DNA from: Prionace glauca
Taxonomy: Eukaryota; Chordata; Chondrichthyes; Carcharhiniformes; Carcharhinidae
Assembly: GCA_037974335.1 (NCBI GenBank)
Contig: CM075736.1
Span: 601,684-665,683, forward strand
Length of the DNA stretch: 64,000 bases
Reading direction: 5' to 3'
Part shown: piece after piece, positions 9,727-21,009 of the stretch
Numbering within the stretch: position 1 is the stretch's first letter
Layout of the letters: every line of letters begins with the position of its first letter
Translations under genes and position numbers: made by a program
Notes under the pieces: generated by a model
The model's database searches: none
What the model was told of the DNA's origin: nothing
The model's input: the letters and a program-made list of their open reading frames with translations, nothing else

Positions 9727-11915
9727 GATTGTTGTTGCATTAGATTAACAGCAGGAGCTGTTAAAAGTCTGTTTGGTGGAGTACTTATTGTGGACTATAA
9801 ATGCAATGCTTTACACTTTGATTTAACTTCAAAGGAGCTGAGGAAGTGTTAAAACTGTTAAATTTATGTATAAGATTTCTTGAATTTACTTCTGTTTTTG
9901 AGTTTAATTATAGTTTGGAAGAAAGAAGAATGAAGACAGTTGTCTTAATCTATTTTCTTTATTTTCCTTCAATGTTTTACTTTCATCCCAATTTAAAATG
10001 TTGGAATTGAATGAAAGGTGATGTATGGAATGCATGTTGGAAGCTTCCATGTGTGTCTGTGTGTGTTTGGTAAAGTGGTTATGTCAATGTTTTTATTTTG
10101 TTGTTTGCTTTAATATTTTAATTTCTTCCCCTAATTGTGATTTTATAGCAGTGGATTTGATACAGAGTTTAAATACAAAGTGGAAATTGGATTGGATTAA
10201 ATTGAAATAAGTTCTTGGAATTTTCTTAGCCTTTTGAATATAATCAATGGCCATGATTGTGCTTAAAAAGGTATAGAATATAACTACATAAATAGTATGT
10301 ATATATGTGGGACGTTACTTTGAACACAATTTTGGAAAGTAATTTGATACTTCAAAATCAAAGAACATAAATTGAAGTTTGAAATAACCAATTTGAATGT
10401 TGAATAATCCTGAGTTTGAATTTTGTTAAGGATTTAAACCCTGGAGGAAACCATATGCCCTTTCCTTTGTTTTGAAGAAATTGTGATATCATCACATCGG
10501 CTGAGATTTCACCATCTTCTGTCCCTACTTTGGCAATTGAAAATTATGTACATTAGAGGTTGTAAATTTTATTTTCTTCTTTTGTTTTAATTTGACAGTT
10601 TTTTTTTTGAGACCAAATTAATTCATTTGGCTCCAAGCCAAATGTATCTTTTGTGTTTTGTTTTAAATAGATGGCTCATGAATAACAAGTCCAGCAGCTT
10701 CAAGGCAAGCAAGTTTATCACAACCTAGTGATAACTGAGACTTGAAGAGTTGGCTCATTCAGATTTTCTCACTATTGACTTTCAAGTTAAAGCGATTGGT
10801 TACACTTCAGTGTTACAGTTTTGACATTTAATTGATAGAACAAATTGAGTACACAAAATAACCCAACTTGTAAATGGGAAGTTGCTTAAATTCTAAAGAG
10901 GTAAATAAGTTTAATTTTGACAAATAAAGGGTAATGGAAAAAGAGTCTGTATGGGTTTTGTGTTTCAAAGAGGGATGCATTGAAACATATTCAAAGTTTA
11001 TGATGTAACCATTTGAATGAGAGATAATTTTACAAAGTAATACCTGAGTAAATGTTATCTGTGGTAATCCTCGTGTTCACATGTAATGTTTGTTCAGTTC
11101 AATGTATGTAAATGCTAATAAGTTGGGAGTTAATTTTTCTGGAAAGTTAAGAGCTCTGGAGAGTGTCAATGATTTTACAACAGATGACAGGATTTTTCCT
11201 AGTATTTAGTTATTTGGGGTTTCAAGAGTTAAAATGCTTAAAGGGGAACAAATAAATCATTTGTGCAAATCATGTTATTCATAAATAAAATTGGTAAAGT
11301 AGACAGAATGCTGGAAGAGTTTCTTCTATAATTTGTTGAACTGGTAGAAAATCATTTGAATTATTTCTAAACTTGTACTTTGGTTACATTGTATTAATTG
11401 GGTCATAAAAACATAGTATGTGTATGCTAGAAGGAGATAGATTTTGAGCTGTGACTGGGAGTTTAAATCTAAAATGGTAACTGTGACAAAATGTGTTTAT
11501 TATCCAAATTTGGATCATTTTTAAATTACAAATACTTTGGAGTGTTGAAACCTACCTCTTCACTTTTGCACCTATGCACTTTTGGGTGCATAACCCTCCA
11601 AAATCCATATTTAAATGTTATTTCTCTTTCACATCAGTCAATGATTTATTATTGTCCTGTGCATAACTCTGAACGTAAAATGGTGTTTAGAATATCTGAT
11701 TGTTTGTATTTGTGGGTAACTAGCTGATTGTAATAATGGGGTTTAGAATATATGGTTGTTTGTATTTGTAGAGTGGTGTTCTCTGTAGCTTCTGGAATAT
11801 GTTGTAGAAATGTATTATTACTGTGCATGTCAATGTGTGGGCCTTGTTTGACTGGGGAATTCCTGACAGATATTGGTCCCGAGTTTGTGATCCATCACGC
11901 TTCGCGTTCCGGATC
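9727..11915 (+). other. AT-rich interior of a retroviral fossil (probable)
   Basis: This stretch has no substantial open frame. Its first part (about 9780-10480) is homologous to 38930-39290 within the second retroviral fossil: shared landmarks are 'ttgagtttaattatagttt', 'catgttggaagcttccat', 'cccctaattgtgattttat' and 'gatacagagtttaaata'. It ends at a polypurine tract and LTR (11916-12689), so I interpret it as the interior of that element. It is too degraded to assign parts. Confidence 0.4.
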
Positions 11916-12689
11916 AAAAGGGGGGAATGTAGCCAAACGGGCCATCTAAAATGGTGTTTTGTAAAGCATTCTGGGACAATTGGGCAAGAAACTAAACTGA
12001 CAGGCTGCAACCCTGATGAGTGAATATACAGTCACTTTCATCCTGGAGATGGCCCATATCCTTTCTGGTCACACTGGGTTGTATGCCAGACATAGGGGCA
12101 CCGGGAACCCTTATTTAGGCAGAAGGTATGTGACCTATGTGTCTACAACACCTACAGGCATGGCCACTGGGGACCACACCCAGAGATCGGTGTGGTAGAT
12201 TGAACTCTTACCGATCAGGGTGATCAAGTCCTGATTGATTGGCAATGGCCAAAAAGGGGCGTGAAACCAAATGGGGTATAAAGGGTACTGCACAACCAGA
12301 AATCCCTCACCCTCTGACCCCACGAATGAGCTACAATGGTGAACATTGCCTGCAAGGAGGAGACTCACCACACCCGAGAAAGGAGAGAGAAAGACTACAG
12401 CCAGAATGCCAGACCAGACCAAACCAAAGGACCAAACTGCACAGACAACTACCAAGACCAGTACACAGATAAAGGCCAATATCTGTTTGGGTATTTGTCA
12501 GTCACATGAAGTTAAGTCAAGGTCTTGTATTGTACATGAATTCTAGTATTTTCTGTAAGATAACTTATTGTTGGTCGGGTGGGTGATTATTGATTGTGTG
12601 GGTTTAAATAAATAGTTTGTTCTAATAAGACATCTACTCATAATTATTTGTCCACCGTATAAGGGTTAAAACAGACTGATTTTACAACA
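11916..12689 (+). mobile_element. Retroviral polypurine tract and 3' LTR (fossil)
   Basis: A purine run at 11916-11927 (AAAAGGGGGGAA) abuts TGTAGCC at 11928, and the repeat closes with ACAACA at 12689. This fits an LTR with TG...CA ends, about 762 bp long. A TATA-like GGTATAAAGG lies at 12274-12283 and AATAAA at 12607-12612, giving a plausible U3-R-U5 order. No 5' LTR partner is present. The family is unassigned; it is broken and has lost most of its coding interior. Confidence 0.6.
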
Positions 12690-12982
12690 ACTGACAACTT
12701 GGCATCAATGATAGATCTGTTAACATGATTTAAGTCTTCATGCTGATTGGATATTATAATTAAGCAGGAGTGCAATGGTTGTGATTGGTTTTGAGATCTC
12801 TATTTTACACATGTAACCTTAATCATTAGCTGTGAGTGGATAGAGATAACTCATACCTTGATTAGTATATGTTAATTACTTGTAATTGAATTTGAAGCTA
12901 TATCTGCTTCTGTATTCCTGAAATCTGTATTCTGACTGGCCTTGATGACCTTTCAAAATCCTACAATTTAAAAACCATTTTA

Positions 12983-13215
12983 AACTGGAACATAAAACAG
13001 AACAGGCCCTTCAGCCCTCAATGTTGCACTGACCTGTGCATCCAATCTAAAGCCCATCTAACCTACACTATTCCAATATCATTCATATGCCTATCCAATG
13101 ACCATTTAAATGCCCTTAAATTTGGGAAATCCACTGCTGTTGCATGCAGGGCATTCCACACCTTTACTACTCTCTAAGTAGGGTATCTCTGACGCCTGTC
13201 CTATATCTATCACTA
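12983..13215 (-). mobile_element. Old CR1-like LINE 3' end
   Basis: The reverse reading has the CR1 tail phrase 'gggctgaagggcctgttctg' and a degraded C-terminal coding region near 13140-13200 ('gtgtggaatgccctgcat', as in W-N-A-L-P). Heavily diverged. Confidence 0.5.
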
Positions 13216-13292
13216 CTCTGTGGCTTTGTCTGGATACTTAAATGGAACAAAATAATAAATATAGTAACAGGAAGACCTGCAACAAACAGTCT

Positions 13293-13562
13293 AACATAGA
13301 ACCCTACATAGAACCCTACAGTGCAGAAACAGGCCCTTCGGCCCATCGAGTCTGCACCGAACACAATCCCACCCAGACCCTATCCCCATATCCCTACACA
13401 TTTACCTGCTAATCCCTCTAACCTACACATCCCAGGACACTAAGGGGCAATTTTAGCATAGCCAATGAACCTAACCCGCACATCTTTGGACTGTGGGAGG
13501 AAACCGGAGCACCCGGAGAAAACCCACGCAGACACGAGGAGAATGTGCAAACTCCACACAGG
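13293..13562 (-). mobile_element. tSINE, head missing
   Basis: Reverse-oriented SINE with body 'ctccggtttcctcccacagt', 'taggttcattggctatgct' and tail 'gactcgatgggccgaagggc', ending in TTCTATG. It closely resembles the copies at 32584-32768 and 36727-37047, suggesting a young subfamily. It abuts the receptor-gene remnant at 13590. Confidence 0.85.
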
Positions 13563-13589
13563 CCACTATATTTAAGTGCCCCAGTACAG

Positions 13590-13990
13590 CTGTATTTGGT
13601 GGGTTCACTGTAGTAACTGTGGGATTAAGAGGGTTAAGGCTTTCACTATCCTATCACTCTAGGTCACCAGCTGCTCTCTGGACATGGCTGTTACCATGGA
13701 GACAACCACCCCTGCAATGGGGGTGAAGATTAATGCTTTGTCCCACTTCAGTGTTTGATCTGACCCTGTTCCCCCTCAACTGCCCAAGAAAATTCCAAAG
13801 TACCTCATTGCCAATGAGGTAATTGATCAGAGGAAGTCACAATTCCCAAGTCTACGCAAAAGCATACAGCCTGTGAATTTTGAATGATTTGTCTCACACA
13901 CAATACAACAAAGATGCTGAGTGAAAGAACTACAGAACGATTATTCAACTCTTAGAGATTGTTGAATTTTATAAAAGCCTCCCCAATTCA
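13590..13990 (+). pseudogene. Remnant of a + strand receptor gene: end of a V exon and following intron
   Basis: This stretch is homologous, inverted, to 62940-63370, the sequence directly downstream of the V-set exon on the minus strand. Shared landmarks are 'gattaagagggttaaggctt', 'ccagctgctctctgg', 'caatgggggtgaagattaat' and 'aattccaaagtacctcattg'. At most the last residues of the V domain could remain (near 13610-13640); the rest is absent and a tSINE lies where it should be. Confidence 0.7.
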
Positions 13991-14138
13991 CAAATTGGGG
14001 GACAGTAACATTGCTTTTTCTCTAACGTCTGTTGGGGGTGGGGGTCTACCCCTCCTTTCCCCTGCCCCCACCCCCACTGGGGAGCTGCTGTACTGGGCTG
14101 GGAACAGCACTCTGTTTGAGGCTGGCAGTGGGAATGAC

Positions 14139-14353
14139 GTGATGTGGGAATGCCGGCGTTGGACTGGCGTAAACACAGTAAAAAGTCTGACAACACCAGG
14201 TTTTAGTCCAACCGATTTATTTGATAATATTGATAACAGCAGCTCTGAAAACTAGTGGCGTTTACTACCAAATAAACCTGTTGGGCTTTAACCTGGTGTT
14301 GTGAGACTTCTCATTGTGTTCACCCCAGTCCAATGCCAGCATCTCCACATCAT
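14139..14353. repeat. Palindromic dispersed element with long inverted arms
   Basis: The left arm begins 'gatgtgggaatgccggcgtt' and the right arm is its reverse complement, ending 'ccagcatctccacatc'. Arms are about 80-85 bp around a short centre. Related copies lie at 44775-44870, 50011-50190 and 63683-64000. No coding capacity, so it would be non-autonomous; the class is unknown. Confidence 0.75.
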
Positions 14354-14454
14354 TAACAGCAGCAGCACAGCAGACCGTGGGCTCAGTGTGTTAACAGAGC
14401 CAGCTCCACTGGCAACTTGAGGAGAACTGTTTGGTAGAGCAGACGCAGCACGGT

Positions 14455-15620
14455 TTCGTTAAGGGGAACTCGTGTCTGACGAATTTATTGGAGTTCTGAG
14501 GATGTGTCTCGGGCGGTGGATAGAGGAGAGCCGCTGGATGTGGTGTTTCTTGATTTTCAGAAGGCGTTTGACAAGGTACCTCACAGGAGGTTATTACAGA
14601 AGGTCAGGGGCATGGAGTTGGGGGTAGGGTGTTAGCGTGGACAGGGGATTGGCTGTCAAATAGGAGGCAGAGAGTGGGGGTCAACGGGTGCTATTCGGAT
14701 TGGCGGATGGTGACTAGTGGAGTGCCCCAGGGGTCGGTGCTGGGGCCTCAGCTATTTACCATTTATATAGATGATCTGGAGGAGGGAACCGAGTGTAGGG
14801 TGTCGAAATTTGCTGATGACACCAAGATTGGTGGAACGGCAAATTGTGCGGAGGGTGTGGAGAGTCTGCAGAAGGATCTAGATAGGCTGGGCGAATGGGC
14901 CAGGAACTGGCAAATGGAATTTAATGTTGGCAAGTGTGAGGTGGTCCACTTTGGTAGGAATAATGGTAGGAAGGACTATTACTTACTTGGCGAAAAACTG
15001 CAGCAGGCGACGGTGCAGAGGGACCTCGGGGTCCTTGTGCATGAGTCGCAAAAACCCAGCTTGCAGGTGCAGCAGGTGGTCAGGAAGGCCAATGGGATGC
15101 TGGCCTTCATAGCGAGGGGGATTGAATATAAAAGTAGGGAGGTCTTGCTGCAGCTGTATAGGGCATTGGTGAGGCCGCAGCTGGAGTACTGTGTGCAGTT
15201 TTGGTCGCCGCACTTACGCAAGGATATTTTGGCCTTGGAGGGAGTGCAGAGGGGGTTGACTAGGCTGATACCGGAGTTGAGGGGGTTGAGCTATGAGGAG
15301 AGGCTGAATAAACTGGGCTTGTACTCGTTAGAGTTTAGAAGAATGAGGGGAGATCTCATTGAGACGTATAAGATGATGAATGGGATGGATAAGATAGAGG
15401 TGGAGAGGCTCTTCCCACTCAGAAAGGACAGTAGGACTAGAGGGCACAGCCTCAAGATAAAGGGGGGCGGTTTAGAACAGAGTTGAGGAGGAACTTCTTC
15501 ACTCAAAGGGTGGTGAATCGCTGGAATACTCTACCCGTTGAAGTGGTGGAGGCTGCCTCGCTAAATATATTTAAGACGCGGGTTGATAGGTTTTTGATAG
15601 GCAAGGGGATTAAGGGTTAT
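14455..15620 (+). mobile_element. CR1-A LINE, 3' end missing
   Basis: Begins in RT with 'QHGFVKGNSCLTN'-like text, then '[20 protein letters not shown]', '[18 protein letters not shown]' and '[10 protein letters not shown]', and runs on to '[17 protein letters not shown]'. A G-run indel near 15465-15480 ends the frame before the C-terminus. The copy stops at 'aagggttat' (15620), short of its tail, and is fused there to an inverted CR1-A piece. Confidence 0.88.
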
Positions 15621-16065
15621 TCCTACCAAAGTGGACCACCTCACACTTGCCAACATTAAATTCCATTTGCCATTTCCTGGCCCATTCGCCCAGCCTATCT
15701 AGATCCTTCTGTAGACTCTCCTCACCCTCCGCACAATTTGCCTTTCCACCAATTTTGGTGTCATCAGCAAATTTCGACACCCTACACTCGGTTCCCTCCT
15801 CCAGATCATCTATATAAATGGTAAATAGCTGAGGCCCCAGCACCGACCCCTGGGGCACTCCACTAGTCACCAACCGCCAATCCGAATAGCACCCGTTGAC
15901 CCCCACTCTCTGCCTCCTATTTGACAACCAATCCCCTGCCCACGCTAACACCCTACCCCCAACTCCATGTCCCCTGACCTTCTGCAATAACCTCTTGTGA
16001 GGTACCTTGTCAAACGCCTTCTGAAAATCAGGAAAGACCACATCCACCGGCTCTCCTCCACACTG
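15621..16065 (-). mobile_element. CR1-A LINE fragment in inverted orientation
   Basis: The minus-strand frame is open from '[20 protein letters not shown]' through '[20 protein letters not shown]' to '[10 protein letters not shown]'. It covers RT only and lacks the tail. It is the reverse complement of much of the adjacent + strand copy and meets it with no spacer. Confidence 0.85.
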
Positions 16066-16140
16066 TCCACCCTATCCTATCCAATCCTCTGATCATCTTA
16101 TACGACTCTATTAAGTCAGCTGTTAACCTTCTTCGCTCTA

Positions 16141-16559
16141 ATGAATATGAAGTACTTAAAATGGATGAATAAGATGAAGAGAAGAAATAAAATAAATGGA
16201 AATGAGCTGAAGATGGAGGGGAGAGTTCATGCTCTGAAGCTGTTGATCTCAGTGTTCAGTCAGGAAGGCTGTAAAGTGCCCAATCGGAAGATGAGTTGCT
16301 GTTCCTGGGCTTCACTGGAACATTGCAAAAGGCCAAGAACGGACATGTGAACAGGAGAGCAGGGTGATGCTTTGAAATGGCAAGCGACAGGAATGTCTGG
16401 GTCCTATTTGCAGACGGACTGAAGGTGTTCTGCAAAACGAACACCCAGTCTGCATTTGATCTCTCTGATCTAGAGTCAACTGCATTGGAAGCAATGAATG
16501 CAATAGACCAGATTAATGGAAATGCATGTGAAGCACTGCTTCACCTGAAAGGGGTGCTT
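16141..16559. other. No recognised gene
   Basis: Contains several short open frames with no recognisable domain. The translation 'SDRNVWVLFADGLKVFCKTN' at about 16380 resembles nothing I know. Possibly unclassified repeat. Confidence 0.4.
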
Positions 16560-17102
16560 GAACATAGGAGCAGGAGTAGGCCATCTAACCCTTCGAGCCT
16601 GCCCCGCCATTCAATAAGATCATGGCTGATCTGTCGTGGCTCAGTTCCACATTCCGGCCCTCTCCCCATAACCCTTAATCCCCTCTCTTATCAAGAACCC
16701 ATCAACCCGCGTCTTAAAAATATTTAGCGAGGCAGCCTCCACCACTTCAACGGGCAGAGAATTCCAGAGATTCACCACCCTTTGACTGAAGAAGTTCCTC
16801 CTCAACTGCCCCCCCCCTTTTATCTTGAGGCTGTGCCCCCTAGTCCTACTGACTTTTCTGAGTGGGAAGAGTCTCTCCATCTCTATCCTATCCATCCCAT
16901 TCATCATCTTATACATCTCAATGAGATCTCCCCTCATTCTTCTAAACTCCAACGAGTACAATCCAGTTTATTCAGCCTCTCCTCATAGCTCAATCCCCTC
17001 AACTCCGGTATCAGCCTAGTAAACCTCCTCTGCACTCCCTCCAGGGCCAAAATATCCTTGTGTAAGTGTGGTGACCAAAACTGCACACAGTACTCCAGCT
17101 GC
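16560..17102 (-). mobile_element. CR1-A LINE 3' part
   Basis: Minus-strand C-terminal frame with 'SLEFRRMRGDLIEMYKMMNG' and 'RVVNLWNSLPVEVVEAASLN' to 'GYGERAGMWN'. A deletion has removed residues from the 'GGQFRTELRR' stretch. The tail is short. It abuts an older CR1-like relic at 17103. Confidence 0.85.
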
Positions 17103-17785
17103 TCCAGATTCTTTCCCCTCTTAAACTTAAACCTATGTCTAAACGTAGCACTCCAGTGTTAAACTCCATCTTCAGCAAGAGTCAAAAACCACTGAGACAC
17201 TTTCAGCAAAAATACACCCTCTGTGGTAGCCACAATCACCAAGAGAGCTTTCTTCCTCCTCAAGACATTCGAAAATAACCTTGCATTTCTATAGTTCCTT
17301 TTAAATGTTGCTCTTGAACGTGCCTCACCCACTTTCTCTGACAGCTCATTCTGCTTGAAGAAATTGCCCTCAGGTCCACTTTAAATCTTGCCCCTCTCAT
17401 CTTATGACCTCTAGTTTTCAATTCCCCTATCCTGGGGGGAAAAAAAAACTGTGTGTTCATCCTATCAATGCCCCTCATGATTTTATACACTTCAATAAAG
17501 TCACCTCCTCATTCTCCTATGTTCCAAGGAATTAAGCTCCAACCTGGCCAACTTCTCCTTATATCTCAGGCCCAATAGTCCTGACAACATCCTCATAAAT
17601 CTTCTCTGCACACTTTCCAATTTATCAATGTCTTTCCTATTACAGGGTGACCAAAACTGTACACAATACTCCAAGCGCGGCCTTGCAAACAACTTATAAA
17701 ACTGTAAAGTAATGTCCCTATATTCAATGCCCAGACTGATGAAGGTCAGTGTGCTAGATGCCTCCACTGCACTGTAAGATTCTAC
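17103..17785 (-). mobile_element. Older CR1-like LINE relic
   Basis: The minus-strand frame at 17501-17767 reads '[20 protein letters not shown]', then 'KLESVQRRFMRMLSGLLGL' and 'EKLARLELNSLEHRRMRR'. A second frame at 17260-17490 continues with 'TRGHKMRGARFKVDLR'. The frame break and divergence from CR1-A indicate a separate, older subfamily. Confidence 0.75.
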
Positions 17786-17819
17786 GATGGTAATTACACC
17801 AAAATCATAGGCAACATAT

Positions 17820-18178
17820 AATGGAGAGGTGGTGGTGTAGTGATATTGTCATTGGATTAGTGACCCAGAGACTCAGGTCAATGCTTTGGAGGCTTTAGAT
17901 CGAATCCCAGCATAGTAGATGGTAAAATTTGAATTGAATAAAATCTGGAACCATGAAACCACTGTCAATTTTTAGAAAAGTCCATCTATTTCATCAATGT
18001 TCTCTAGGGAAGGAAATCTGCCATCCCTACCAGGCCTAGCCCAAACATGACTCAAAATCCACAGCAATGCCCTCTGAAAAGATTACCAAGCTACTTAGTT
18101 CAAGAGCAACTAGGGACGGGCAACTAATTCTGGCCCAGCCAGCGATGTCCACACCCCATAAATGAATTAAAAAGATTG
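17820..18178 (+). mobile_element. HE1-like SINE
   Basis: The 5' head has RNA polymerase III box-like sequences: 'gtggtgtagtgatattgtca' resembles box A and 'agatcgaatccc' box B. The central part has 'accatgaaaccactgtcaat', and the 3' part 'gggacgggcaactaattctg' ... 'ccccataaatgaatt' with a short A-rich end. The 3' tail is shared with the HER1-like LINE, as known for shark HE1 SINE and HER1 LINE. Second and third copies are at 50226 and 59852. Confidence 0.75.
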
Positions 18179-18221
18179 AGCTCGAAGAGTGGTGCCCAAG
18201 GTCTGAATTGTGTTGATGGTG

Positions 18222-18392
18222 GAGAGAAGTTGGCCATGCTAAATTGCCACGTAGTATCAGGGGGACTAGCAGGGCAATTACTTGGGATTACAGGGATAGG
18301 GGCTGGGTGGGACTGTGGTTGGTGCAGACTTGATGGGCTGAATGGCCTCCTTCTGCACTGTAGAGATTCTATGATTCTAAGATTCTATGTTC
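18222..18392 (+). mobile_element. tSINE, 3' part
   Basis: Carries 'ttggccatgctaaattgcc', 'gggattacagggatagggg' and 'gatgggctgaatggcctcct', and ends with repeats of ATTCTATG/ATTCTAAG, the CR1-like tail. Head missing. Confidence 0.75.
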
Positions 18393-18603
18393 CTTTCACA
18401 TCATCCTACAGCACTTTATAGCCACATGGGTTTTTGAGATAAAATTGCTGTTGTAATGTAGGGAACAGCCAAGCATTGGAGTGAGCCATTCAGCAAAACA
18501 TATCCACACCAGCGTTCATGCTCCACATGAAGAGAAGTGGGAAGTTTATCAATATATCCTTCTAGCTTTTGCTCCCAATGTTAAGCTAGCCTCCCTTAAG
18601 CTA

Positions 18604-18896
18604 GGGCAGCACAGTGGCTAGCACTTCTGTCCCACAGCCCCAGGGATCTAAGTTCAATTGCCGGCTTGGGTCACTGTCGATGTTGAGTTTGCACACACTC
18701 TCCCCGTTTGTGTGCTCTGGTTTCCTCCCATAGACCAAAGATGTGCGGGTTAGGTGGACTGGCCACGCTAACTTGCCCCTTAGTGTCCCGGGATGAGCAG
18801 GTGAGAGGGATTAGCTGGAAAAATGTGGGGTTACAGGGATAGGGTCTGGGTGGGATTGTTGTGCAAATTCAGTAGGCCGAATAGCCTCCTTCTGCA
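18604..18896 (+). mobile_element. tSINE, near full length
   Basis: Head 'gggcagcacagtggctagca' (box A-like) and 'aagttcaattgccggc' (degenerate box B), body 'tttcctcccatagaccaaag', tail 'gtaggccgaatagcctcct'. A fragment of an HE1-like tail follows at 18940-19005. Confidence 0.8.
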
Positions 18897-19106
18897 CAGA
18901 TCACTCCGAATTCCCTCCCTAATGGCATCGTGGGTCAACCCACAGCTCATAAATGCTGGCCAGTCAGAGATGCCCTCATCCCATGAATTAATAAAAAAAA
19001 ATCCCTAGGTTTAAAAAGACCCCTCTCTTTATCCGGTCACTACTCAATTAGTGCACAGCAAAAGTCCCACAAAGAACGAGCAAATAATTCTCTTCATAAA
19101 TCTGCT

Positions 19107-19400
19107 CAGTGACACAGTGGTTAGCACGGCTGCCTCACAGCGAAAGGGGACCCGGGTTCGATTCCAGCTCCAGGTGACTGTGCGGAGCCCGTATGGGTTT
19201 CCTCCGGATATTCCGGTTTCCTCCCAAAGATGTGCAGGCTAGCTGAACTGGCCATGCTAAATTGCCCCAATTTGTATCCGTCAGGGGGATTGGTGGGGTA
19301 GATTTGTGGGATTATGGGGTTAGAGCCTGGGTAAAGGTGCTCTGTCGGAGGGTCAGCACAGGCTCGATGGGCTGAATGGCCTCCTTCGGCACTTATCATT
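19107..19400 (+). mobile_element. tSINE, near full length
   Basis: Head 'gtgacacagtggttagcacg' and a good box B 'gggttcgattcc', body with 'ttcctcccaaagatgtgcag' and tail 'gctcgatgggctgaatggc'. It is old: several indels relative to the copy at 36727. The tRNA-like head is not a tRNA gene; no acceptor stem can be formed. Confidence 0.8.
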
Positions 19401-19479
19401 TCTTAGAACCCCAGCAGCGGAAGAGTAAATATAAGCAGGACATGAGGGAGATTCCCTGCTCTTCTGTGAATTGTGACTT

Positions 19480-19775
19480 TTTATAATTCACGGGACATGG
19501 TGTCGCTGATGGGCCAGCATTTGTAGCCTATCCCTAATTTCCCTCCAGAAGGTGGTGGTGAGCTGCCTTTCTGAACTGCTGCAGTCCACGATGCCCGTCC
19601 AAATTGGGCAGAAATTTGGGCATCATCGAAAAGTCGGCACTTCTGACTCCCTCAGTACTGCAGCAGAGAGAACTCATCTGGGTTTTTAGTGGTCACTTTG
19701 GGGACTTGAAGCCACAACCTTCTGACACAAGAGGCGGGAATACTGCCCACAAAGCCACAGGAAGACAAATGCACA
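19480..19775 (-). repeat. HER1-like LINE 3' end and a SINE-like repeat
   Basis: 19480-19595 matches, in reverse, the 3' terminus of the HER1-like LINE ('gccagcatttgtagcctatc', 'ggtggtggtgagctgcc'). 19620-19775 is another dispersed repeat containing 'gactccctcagtactgc' and a box B-like 'gacttgaagccaca'. Its short core 'ctccctcagtactg' is the reverse complement of part of the 33-bp minisatellite unit at 24 kb. Confidence 0.5.
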
Positions 19776-20226
19776 CATCTACATTCTCTGGCATAATTAA
19801 AGGCACTATTTTCAGCTGCATTATAAGCTTTTAAAATGGAAACCCTGGATGTTTCAGCAGAGATATCTGAACTTTTAACCCCGAAAGTGGTCACAGCAAG
19901 AGTGAATCACGACAGTTCTGACTTTTTCCTGATGTTCACCTTCAACTTAAAGAGACTGTAGCCAAGACTGGCCTGGGTTACATTTCTATTCGCATTCATT
20001 TCCCAGTCAGAGGACACGGGAAAAGATGATCTTTCTCACTTCAGGCTAGGACGGGGGCCGTGATTAGGGGGAGATCCTTGATAAATCCAGTCAGGGTTTC
20101 AACAGAAATCTCACTGCCGAGGGTCCAATTTGCCACCACGGAGAAATAAAGGCTCATTGTGGAGGTTAACGCACTGGCATGGATTGGAGGTTGGCTGGCT
20201 AACAGCTAACAGTTTGAAGGCAGGGA
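19776..20226. other. No recognised gene
   Basis: Unique-looking sequence with no long open frame and no repeat I can name. Confidence 0.4.
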
Positions 20227-20476
20227 TAAGAACATAAGAACATAAGAACATAAGAAATAGGAGCAGGAGTAGGCCATCTGGCCCTTCGAGCCTGCCCCGC
20301 CATTCAATAAGATCATGGCTGATCTGTCGTGACTCAGCTGAACAGTAAAGGAATAAAGGGTTATGGCGAGCGGGCAGGTAAGTGGAGCTGAATCCACGAA
20401 AAGATCAGCCACGATCTTACTGACTGGCAGAGAAGGCTTGCCTGTGACCTACTCCTGCTCCTAGCCCTTATGTTCT
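20227..20476. mobile_element. Two CR1 3' ends tail to tail
   Basis: 20227-20335 is a CR1-A 3' end on the minus strand with three TTCTTATG-type repeats. 20336-20476 is a related, older CR1 3' end on the + strand ('aataaagggttatggcgagc' to 'ctagcccttatgttctta'). Confidence 0.75.
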
Positions 20477-20589
20477 TAAGCAGAGTTGACATAAATGGGT
20501 CTTTTTCTGGTTGGCAGGATGTGGTACACCACAGACTACACCATCTCAATTCTTTTAATAACTGTTTGGGACCTGGGATGGTGAGCAGG

Positions 20590-20888
20590 GAATTCAACCC
20601 ATCAAGTCTGCACTGACAACAATCTCACCAGGCCTTATCCCTGTAACTCCACATATTTTTAATCCAATGAATCCTTTTAACCTACGAATCCTGGGAAACT
20701 AAGAGGCAATTTAGCATAGTCAATGCACCTAACTTGCACATCTTTGGACTCTGGGAGGAAACAGGAGCACCTGGTGGAAACAGACACAGGGAGAATGTGC
20801 AAACTCCACACAGACAGTGACCCAAGCCAAGGATCGAACCCAGGTCCCTGGAGCTGCGAGGCAGCAGTGCTAATCACTGTGCTGCCCA
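20590..20888 (-). mobile_element. tSINE, near full length
   Basis: Reverse-oriented; the head reads 'gggcagcacagtgattagca' and box B 'gggttcgatcc', the body 'ctgtttcctcccagagtcca', and the tail ends near 20597. It abuts a HER1-like LINE fragment (20889-21009). Confidence 0.8.
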
Positions 20889-21009
20889 TGGAATGTTTGG
20901 GTGCCGATCAAGTGGTGTCCTATTTCCAGTTCCCCAGATGCTGCTTTGTCCTGGAATGTGTCGAACTTCTTGAGTGTTGCTGGAGCTGCACTCATCCAGG
21001 CAAGTGGAA
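20889..21009 (-). mobile_element. HER1-like LINE fragment
   Basis: Matches the LINE at 42660-44050 around 'ttgagtgttgctggagctgc' and 'tttgtcctggaatgtgtcga'. The minus-strand translation has 'SSNTQEVRHIPGQSS', a degraded form of 'LDTIQDKAA'. The CR1-A copy at 21010 interrupts it. Confidence 0.6.
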
